Positions 52,081-59,258 of a stretch of 64,000 nucleotides of DNA are shown piece by piece. Position 1 is the first letter of the stretch; the number at the start of each line of letters is the position of its first letter. A program made the translations under genes and the position numbers. Below the pieces are notes generated by a model. That model was given only the letters and a program-made list of their open reading frames with translations. It was not told the origin of the DNA and did not search any database. Source of the DNA: Acholoe squamosa (lineage: Eukaryota; Annelida; Polychaeta; Phyllodocida; Polynoidae); contig OX439047.1 in assembly GCA_949317995.1 (NCBI GenBank), forward strand, positions 46,501,505 to 46,565,504, in the 5' to 3' direction.

Positions 52081-54687
52081 ATGTTCGAAGTTGGTGGTAG
52101 TACTAACCCGGAACATCCGGCACCAATGCGAAAAAGGGTAACATTCGGAGAGCTGCCTTACAGGTTACCCAGGCCTGAATTACCAATATTAGATTATAGC
52201 GCTATAGATGGCGACTTAACCTATGCGGTACAGGAAGGTGAGGAATTAAAACGACCGGATGTCCTGTTGTTGAATGAAACTTATGTAACTTTGAACGAGA
52301 ATTTAAATACCTTGGTCAAAGCTAAGGATGAAGTATTCCAAGAAAAACTTCAGATGGAAGAGGACCTAACTGGCATGCGAAAGGAATTCGAAGCCAGAAG
52401 GAGCGAGTACATGAAAGAACTCGAGAATGAAGAACTAAAACTTCAATCTATGAGAGAATCATTCAATAAAGAATATGATAATAGGCACATTCGTATCCAA
52501 ACATACATAGATACGAACGACCAACTAAACCTTGATAAGACAAAATTCGAATCCGAAATTCGCCATTATCAGGATGAGTTGGATAAATTGAAACTTCAGT
52601 GTAGTAAACAAGCTGAAGACAATGAAACCATCCGGGTAGGCATCATAGCTTACAACAAACAACTGGAGGAGGATAGACAGAAACTCACAAACGAGCTTCA
52701 GGAATTGCAGACTACTGCAATAACTCTAGATAAATATGTAGAAGCAGCCCAGTTAACTATAGGTAATATAGATCCAGCTGTGGTATCTACAATGTTGGGA
52801 AAGACATCTAAAGATGCAACCCAAATTAGATACAGCCCATTTGTTGATGATGGGGCTGACAAGAATGTGGTATCCGGAATCTACAAGAAACCGGATAATG
52901 CTGCAGTAAATGGAACCGCATCTAAACCAGTAATTCCAATGCTGGATACGATAGGTCCGGCACCACCCATACCAGATTTGAGTCACAAAATCAAAGCGAC
53001 TCACGATGGTGCTACAGGGAATAATAATAATACACCCGTGGCACAACCAAGAGCACCCGGACCAATGAGGCATATGTTGACACCACCTTCATATTTCCCC
53101 CAACCCGGCCACAGTACACCAGCAGTACCAAGATTATCGAATCCAACCCCAGGTTCTGGTAATGGTCCTACTGATGGACGTTTTCCGAGACCAAACCCGC
53201 CACAAAACAATATTAATGGCGGTACGTATCAACCAAGAACATCTTCCTATGGATATAGAAATAATTATAATCCATCAGGAGGTGGTAATTATCAAAATGG
53301 TAATAGCTATAACCAGGGATTGAATCAAAATGATTCTTACCCTAGATATGCGTCTTCTGGAAACACCGGTCACAATAGCGGATGCCCTGGTGGTTCATCC
53401 GGAAGCTATAATAATAATGGTCCACCAGGAGGGAACCCTCCAGGTGGCCCAGGAGGATCCGGATCCGGAGGATCAGGATCAGGAGGAGATGGCAGGAAAC
53501 CAAACAGGAGAACTTCTATGCCTGCAGGGATGCAAACCATCTTTGATAGGAGCCAATGTATCCAAAACCTTGGCATTGACTGCTACCGAAAGGGAGCGGA
53601 CGGCATGGAAGTCATGAACTGGAGCATGCGAGAAGCAGATAGACTACGCGGATGTAATAATCCGGCACGTAGGCAGGCACGGATACCCCCTCCATATGAT
53701 TCTAATGATCCATGGAAGGACAGGTATCAAGCTTTTGTCGACGAAGTCAATTGTAGTGGATGGACAAAAGAAGAAGCTCTGCCATATTTGATTTGTTGGT
53801 TAAATAAAGGCGGAAAAGTAGCTCTCAACCAATGGAGAGCAGCTTACGGAATATACGGTACCTATGATCAATTGGTCGAATGTGCCGCATACCTTTTCGG
53901 ATCAATCGTTAGAGAAGATCCGTGGGTAAGCTTTAAAAAGAGAACACAAAAACCTAAAGAATCACACAAAGTCTTTGGTTTGGAGCTACAGGACTTGCTT
54001 TCGAAAGCACGTCCAAATTGGGCTCATGACGATGATTGTTATCTACAAGAATTGTTCATACAATTCTATAGTGGATTGCGAGATCCGGATCATAAGCAAG
54101 TGGTGTGGGACTCCTGGAAAGATGACACTTCCTTCAGTGATCTGTTCATAGCAATTGATGGACATGACATGAAGAAACGTTTGGTAGGTCTTGGACCTAG
54201 TCCAGTAAGAGCAGCTCCTTTCCAATACGGAGGTACACCTGCTCCGGTATATGATACTTCCCAATTAGCTCCGGTTGAATCGAATGAAGTTGATGAGGAA
54301 GATGAATATGTCTCCGATGAAAACGGAGAATATATTGGTTCAGTCCATGTGGCTGGAAAGTATTACCGACAAAAGCGGTATAGGAAAATACATTCGAGAG
54401 GGAGAGGAAGATCTGTTGCTGGTAAAACAGCTTCCGGATCAACTCAACATGGCAGTGTAGCCTCTACGGCGAACTCAACTGTAGCAGCCACTGTTGCTCC
54501 GACTAACATGATGGAAACATTAATAGCCGGATTAACAGAAGCTCTAAGGAGACCAAGAGTTGATAAATCTCAAAGGAGATGTTTCAGATGTCAGAAACTG
54601 GGGCATTTTGCTCCCGAATGTATGGCTGAAAAGCCTGTTCCGCGTAAACAGGAGAGTGTCTCTGGGATAAGTACAGAGGAAAACTAG
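52081..54687 (+). CDS. gag: Gag polyprotein
   Basis: 868 aa from the ATG at 52081. Residues about 55-225 are strongly charged and heptad-like, a long coiled coil that is unusual for Ty3/gypsy Gag. Residues about 260-480 are a Pro/Gly/Asn/Ser-rich linker including GGSGSGGSGSGG. About 490-720 is a capsid-like helical region (PWKDRYQAFVDEV, AAYLFGSI, LFIQFYSGLRD). An acidic then Arg/Lys-rich stretch follows. A CCHC zinc knuckle, C834-X2-C-X4-H-X4-C847 (CFRCQKLGHFAPEC), closes the protein and should bind RNA. Gag would assemble the particle. The stop at 54685 overlaps the pol frame by about 40 bases, so pol is probably made by -1 frameshifting. Confidence 0.9.
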   Translation: MFEVGGSTNPEHPAPMRKRVTFGELPYRLPRPELPILDYSAIDGDLTYAVQEGEELKRPDVLLLNETYVTLNENLNTLVKAKDEVFQEKLQMEEDLTGMRKEFEARRSEYMKELENEELKLQSMRESFNKEYDNRHIRIQTYIDTNDQLNLDKTKFESEIRHYQDELDKLKLQCSKQAEDNETIRVGIIAYNKQLEEDRQKLTNELQELQTTAITLDKYVEAAQLTIGNIDPAVVSTMLGKTSKDATQIRYSPFVDDGADKNVVSGIYKKPDNAAVNGTASKPVIPMLDTIGPAPPIPDLSHKIKATHDGATGNNNNTPVAQPRAPGPMRHMLTPPSYFPQPGHSTPAVPRLSNPTPGSGNGPTDGRFPRPNPPQNNINGGTYQPRTSSYGYRNNYNPSGGGNYQNGNSYNQGLNQNDSYPRYASSGNTGHNSGCPGGSSGSYNNNGPPGGNPPGGPGGSGSGGSGSGGDGRKPNRRTSMPAGMQTIFDRSQCIQNLGIDCYRKGADGMEVMNWSMREADRLRGCNNPARRQARIPPPYDSNDPWKDRYQAFVDEVNCSGWTKEEALPYLICWLNKGGKVALNQWRAAYGIYGTYDQLVECAAYLFGSIVREDPWVSFKKRTQKPKESHKVFGLELQDLLSKARPNWAHDDDCYLQELFIQFYSGLRDPDHKQVVWDSWKDDTSFSDLFIAIDGHDMKKRLVGLGPSPVRAAPFQYGGTPAPVYDTSQLAPVESNEVDEEDEYVSDENGEYIGSVHVAGKYYRQKRYRKIHSRGRGRSVAGKTASGSTQHGSVASTANSTVAATVAPTNMMETLIAGLTEALRRPRVDKSQRRCFRCQKLGHFAPECMAEKPVPRKQESVSGISTEEN

Positions 54688-57600
54688 AAAGGGATCTCCC
54701 GAGGGGCAAAGAAGGGGATCCCAGTGACAAATCTTGCCATAATATCACCATCCGTGACGATAGTTCGCATTTAGTAACAAGATCGCCTAACACCGAGGTG
54801 GTTGTAGACACCCGGAAGGTTAGGGAAGCTGATATAACAGGTGCCACGGGCACACAGGGGAAACCCAATATCAGTAACGAGGCAGGCGGCTATGAATTAG
54901 CCAAGGTCTGTGGTGCCCACCTGCCCCCGGGTCATCCTTGTCTTGAATTCCTGAAAAGATGTGGATCGACTCCTGGTGTGAAAAATGACGTTCCGATTGT
55001 CACGGACATACCCTCTGTTCTAAACGGAAGGCGGTGGTATGTTTGCCTCACTGTTAACGGAAGATCTGCCGAATTCCTTGTGGATACGGGAGCTAGCCAC
55101 TCTTGTATCTCCAGGGGTTTCTACGATCTTATACCGGATGAACATGAGACTCTCAAATCGGGAGGAAGTGCTCAGACGGCCGACGGCAGTACCTTGCAAA
55201 CGTATGGTAGAACTTGTGTGAAACTACAGTTGGATGGTATCCATGACTATGTCATGAGCACCACCGTTGCGGATATAGCAGATGAGGGTATACTTGGGTT
55301 GGATTTCGCATCCCTGTATGGTGCTGTGTTAGAACCCCAAACAGGAGTGTTGAGTGTGAGATACCCGTATCCCGTAAAAGTTAGATGTGTACTGAGACAA
55401 GTGAGCAGTATGGCTAGTGTGGCACACACTGTGCGAATCCCTCCGGGAGTAGCCTGGTCGGTAGTACCTGTCTCCAATACTGGAAACACTACTATCTACT
55501 TGAAAAAGGGACAAGTTTTTGGAAATGTGACCCTTTCGGAAACTGTAACGGATAGTAAGCTAAGCTTACAGAAGGTAACAGGGGATGATGAAATTTCGGA
55601 AGACTTACTTAAGTTGTATGAAGAAACTTCATTAGAGGATCCGGAACACCGGAAAGAGTTCCATGATATGCTCTGTCAGTATCATACTGCCTTTGCCAAA
55701 CCTGGTACGACAAATAAAGTATTACATAAAATAGATACTGGAGATGCCGAACCCTTTAAGATACCGTATAGACGGTTACCTTTAGCAAAAAAGAGAGTAG
55801 CTGAGGATGAAATAAACAAGATGTTGGAACAGGATGTAATAGTCCCTTCCAATAGTCCATGGAGTAGTCCTGTGTGTATGGTAACAAAGAAAGACGGTAC
55901 TATCCGTTTCTGCATAGACTACAGGAAGTTGAATGGAATAACGAAAAAGAATTCGTATCCATTACCGAGAATAGATGAAACCATTGACTCCTTAGGGGGA
56001 AACAGCTGGTTTTGTACCCTAGACTTGCAATCAGGCTACTGGCAAGTGGGAATGAACCCTTCAGATATGGAGAAAACTGCATTTTCGAGTCATATTGGAT
56101 TATTCCAATATAATGTAATGCCGTTTGGACTGTGCAATGCACCTGCAACATTTGAAGCAATGATGGAAACAATTCTAAATGATTTATTGTGGAAAAGATG
56201 TCTTGTATATCTTGACGATGTCATAGTCTTCGGAAAAACATTCGAAGAGTGTTCTAATAACCTGAAAATGGTACTAGAACGTATTATTTCTAATGGTCTC
56301 AAATTGAAACCTAAGAAATGCCACATGTTTAGAAAGTCCATAAATTATTTGGGCCGCATCATCAGTGATGAAGGAATAAAGGCTGATCCGGAAAAAATCG
56401 AATCAGTTACGAATTGGAATAGACCTAAAACACCCAAGGAAGTGAGGTCCTTTTTGGGATTCTGTTCCTATTACAGGGAATTTATTCCGAATTATTCTAG
56501 AGTCAGTTACCCACTACAAGCAATAGCTAACTGGACTCCAGGAAGTACCAAGGAAAAATTTCCTTGGACGCATGAACAGGAAACCGCTTTTCAAAAGCTA
56601 AAAGACCTGTTCACGAGTACTCCCGTATTGCAATATCCGAATGAAACGGATCATTTCATACTGGATACTGATGCTAGTAATGATAGCATTGGTGCAGCTC
56701 TCTCGCAAGTCCAAAATGGGAGAGAAGTACCGATTGCCTTTGCCAGCAACACACTGAGCAAGACTCAGCGCAATTACTGCACAACCAAAAGAGAGTTGTT
56801 AGCAGTAGTCGTATATACCAAGAAGTTCAAACATTTTCTATGGGGAACGAACTTTACTTTACGTACGGATCATTCCTCTTTAAGGTGGCTACTGAACTTC
56901 CGAGATGCTGAAGGCATGTTAGGCCGATGGCTAGCCCATTTATCCGAATATGGGCTTGAACATCAACAGATTCAGCATAGACCCGGAGTTAAGCATTTAA
57001 ATGCTGATGCTTTGTCTCGAATACCAATCCGGAAATGCGATAATCCGGATTGTACTGATTGTGGAGCTCATAGGGCAGTGTTAGCAGGGATTCGAAGACC
57101 ATTCGTACCCCTAGTTGCCAGTATACTGGATTGGTCTATGGATCACATACGACATTTCCAGGAAGCTGACTCGATAACTGCGCAGCTACTGCAATTAGTA
57201 CCAAAGGGTATACGTCCAGTTAGACCAGAGGTCTCTCTGGAAAATCGAGAAATGAGAAGGTTTCTTGCTCAATGGACCGAGCTTGAAGTCCGGAAAGGCG
57301 TGTTATACCGTTGGAAGCCATGTAATAATGGTGAGAGAATCATGCAAGTGGTGATACCACATGCTATGAGACATGACATTATGTACTTCTGTCATGGGCA
57401 TCGGACCAGTGGTCATTTCGGAAGGAAACGCTCGCTAGCACGACTTTCCAAGAAATACTATTGGCCTGGCATGACACGGGACTTGCAAAGATGGGTAACC
57501 ACCTGTCCGGATTGTTGTAAAAACAAACCCGGACCCGGGATGGGCAAACTTCCCCTATCCCAAGAACTTTTCGGAGTTAGATTCGCAAGAATCGGGGTAG

Positions 57601-58748
57601 ATATTATTAGTGGATTTAATACAACCGCTAATGATAATACCTGTATGATGGTAGTGTGTGATTATTATACGAAATACACTAAAGTATTTCCACTACCGGA
57701 CCACAAAGCAATTACTTGTGCCGAAGCTTTTGTAAAAGGTTGGGTACTAAGCTTCGGTGTACCATTAATGTTACACAGTGACCAAGGCAGAGAATTCGAA
57801 TCAAATCTCTGGCAGGGTATGTGCGAATACTTAGCTATTTGCAAGACTAGAACCAACCCGTATAGGCCACAAAGCGACGGATTGGTGGAAAGGTTCAATA
57901 GAACCCTCATCCAAGTCCTAAAGTCACTCGTTAATGAACATATGGATGACTGGGATGAGCAATGTCATTTTGTGACACATGCTTATAACAGTACGGTACA
58001 TTCAAGTACAAATTGTTCTCCGAACCTTTTAGTATTCGGAGAGGATTTGATAATGCCTGCTGACCTAGTTTTTGGAGTCGTAGGGATGGACCCTGAACTA
58101 CCTTGCCATGTAGTTTTTGTGGAATGTTTAAGAGACAGATTTAGAAAAGCATATGAGTCTGTCCGAATTGATTTGGAGAAAAGTGCCAAATGGCAGAAAG
58201 TAGGATACGATACCGATCTAAAGCATCGGAAATTCCAATCCGGAGACAGAGTTCTCAGGTTACATGAACCGCTTAGACACATAAAATTAGCGTCTAATTG
58301 GGACGGTCCCTTTACTTTAACACAAGTTATCAGTGATTGTACCGTAATTATTAAATCTGATCTTGGTCGACTTTATAAGTCAAATGTGGCTAGATTAAGG
58401 AAATGGTCTGGGAGGGAGACCTCCACAGAAATGTATGGTGAAGGTTCCGGAAAGATCCTGAACCAGAATCGCATAATAGACCAGGTAGAGAACACTACAG
58501 TGAAGCGCGGCCGTGGTAGACCCAAAAAGTGTTCCGAATCAGTGACACCCACGCCAACACCGATTAAGCGTGGGGGAGTTAAAAAAGTCTCGGCAGGTGA
58601 AGACAAAAAGAGGAGGAAAGGTGTTTCTAAGGCTAAGAAGCACCTAGAGAAAGCTCTTCAGACTGTCAGGTCCGATAAAGAACTATCCGAGAAGGGGAGA
58701 TACGTTCGCCGCAGCCCCCGAATTGCCCAGAGGACTGCAGTGACCTAA
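54648..58748 (+). CDS. pol: Pol polyprotein: protease, RT, RNase H, integrase
   Basis: The frame is open from 54648. There is no ATG near its beginning, so it should be made as a Gag-Pol fusion. Numbering from the GTG at 54798 (1316 codons): protease active site LVDTGAS (Asp96) and ILGLDF (165-170); RT with Asp409 in TLDL and the YLDD box at 471-474; RNase H with Asp623, Glu666 and Asp691; integrase zinc site H868-X4-H873...C903-X2-C906; and catalytic triad D935, D995, E1031 with the canonical 35-residue D-E spacing. The GPF motif is at 1170-1172. No chromodomain was seen. The tail is basic and has an AT-hook core GRGRP (1238-1242). All catalytic residues are intact, so the enzyme could be active. 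Confidence 0.93.
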   Translation, partial: TGECLWDKYRGKLERDLPRGKEGDPSDKSCHNITIRDDSSHLVTRSPNTEVVVDTRKVREADITGATGTQGKPNISNEAGGYELAKVCGAHLPPGHPCLEFLKRCGSTPGVKNDVPIVTDIPSVLNGRRWYVCLTVNGRSAEFLVDTGASHSCISRGFYDLIPDEHETLKSGGSAQTADGSTLQTYGRTCVKLQLDGIHDYVMSTTVADIADEGILGLDFASLYGAVLEPQTGVLSVRYPYPVKVRCVLRQVSSMASVAHTVRIPPGVAWSVVPVSNTGNTTIYLKKGQVFGNVTLSETVTDSKLSLQKVTGDDEISEDLLKLYEETSLEDPEHRKEFHDMLCQYHTAFAKPGTTNKVLHKIDTGDAEPFKIPYRRLPLAKKRVAEDEINKMLEQDVIVPSNSPWSSPVCMVTKKDGTIRFCIDYRKLNGITKKNSYPLPRIDETIDSLGGNSWFCTLDLQSGYWQVGMNPSDMEKTAFSSHIGLFQYNVMPFGLCNAPATFEAMMETILNDLLWKRCLVYLDDVIVFGKTFEECSNNLKMVLERIISNGLKLKPKKCHMFRKSINYLGRIISDEGIKADPEKIESVTNWNRPKTPKEVRSFLGFCSYYREFIPNYSRVSYPLQAIANWTPGSTKEKFPWTHEQETAFQKLKDLFTSTPVLQYPNETDHFILDTDASNDSIGAALSQVQNGREVPIAFASNTLSKTQRNYCTTKRELLAVVVYTKKFKHFLWGTNFTLRTDHSSLRWLLNFRDAEGMLGRWLAHLSEYGLEHQQIQHRPGVKHLNADALSRIPIRKCDNPDCTDCGAHRAVLAGIRRPFVPLVASILDWSMDHIRHFQEADSITAQLLQLVPKGIRPVRPEVSLENREMRRFLAQWTELEVRKGVLYRWKPCNNGERIMQVVIPHAMRHDIMYFCHGHRTSGHFGRKRSLARLSKKYYWPGMTRDLQRWVTTCPDCCKNKPGPGMGKLPLSQELFGVRFARIGVDIISGFNTTANDNTCMMVVCDYYTKYTKVFPLPDHKAITCAEAFVKGWVLSFGVPLMLHSDQGREFESNLWQGMCEYLAICKTRTNPYRPQSDGLVERFNRTLIQVLKSLVNEHMDDWDEQCHFVTHAYNSTVHSSTNCSPNLLVFGEDLIMPADLVFGVVGMDPELPCHVVFVECLRDRFRKAYESVRIDLEKSAKWQKVGYDTDLKHRKFQSGDRVLRLHEPLRHIKLASNWDGPFTLTQVISDCTVIIKSDLGRLYKSNVARLRKWSGRETSTEMYGEGSGKILNQNRIIDQVENTTVKRGRGRPKKCSESVTPTPTPIKRGGVKKVSAGEDKKRRKGVSKAKKHLEKALQTVRSDKELSEKGRYVRRSPRIAQRTAVT

Positions 58749-59258
58749 CCTGTATACACAACGAGTGTAATGTTTACATTTAGAGGAACGGATGACAACT
58801 GACCCTAAAGGCTTATTTGTCGCCCCCGCATGATGTACCAATGGGTAGTGGACGGATAATCCGGTGGATTTGCTTAAGCTTTCCATAATCTCCACTTAAA
58901 TCCCCAGACGAGTCATCGGGGTGAGCGATAATTACCTAAAAACAATCAGTTTGTTGATGTACCGCCTGTAGCACGTGCGTTTCCGCATGACGTCACCGTG
59001 TCCAGTCTCGGCTGACCTCTCGTGACCCCGCGAAGCAACGGGGAAATGACGTCACGAATGCTGGCCTGTCGCCATATTGTTTTTCGGTAACGTCTAAGAC
59101 GGTCGAGCTCGCTCCCTTCTTGGATTTTACCGGCTAAGCAAACCCCCCGCTGCTCCTCCAGAGTCTGTCTCCTGGTAGACAGACTCCGTTTGTGTCGGCC
59201 CCGGCGCCGTAAAAGCTGGAAAAAGGAGTAGTTTACTCCCGTGGGCGATTCCCCAGTC
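58749..59258 (+). promoter_or_regulatory. Intergenic block with promoter-like sites before ORF3
   Basis: The block contains CACGTG (58972-58977), two perfect CRE palindromes TGACGTCA (58988-58995 and 59047-59054) and GCCATATTG (59071-59079, a YY1-like site often seen at TATA-less starts). From about 59061 to the ORF3 start there is no ATG, so a transcript starting near 59075 would use the ORF3 ATG first. The leader includes a perfect hairpin, GAGTCTGTCT/AGACAGACTC with a 6-base loop (59161-59186). No TATA box was seen. Promoter activity is an inference. Confidence 0.55.
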
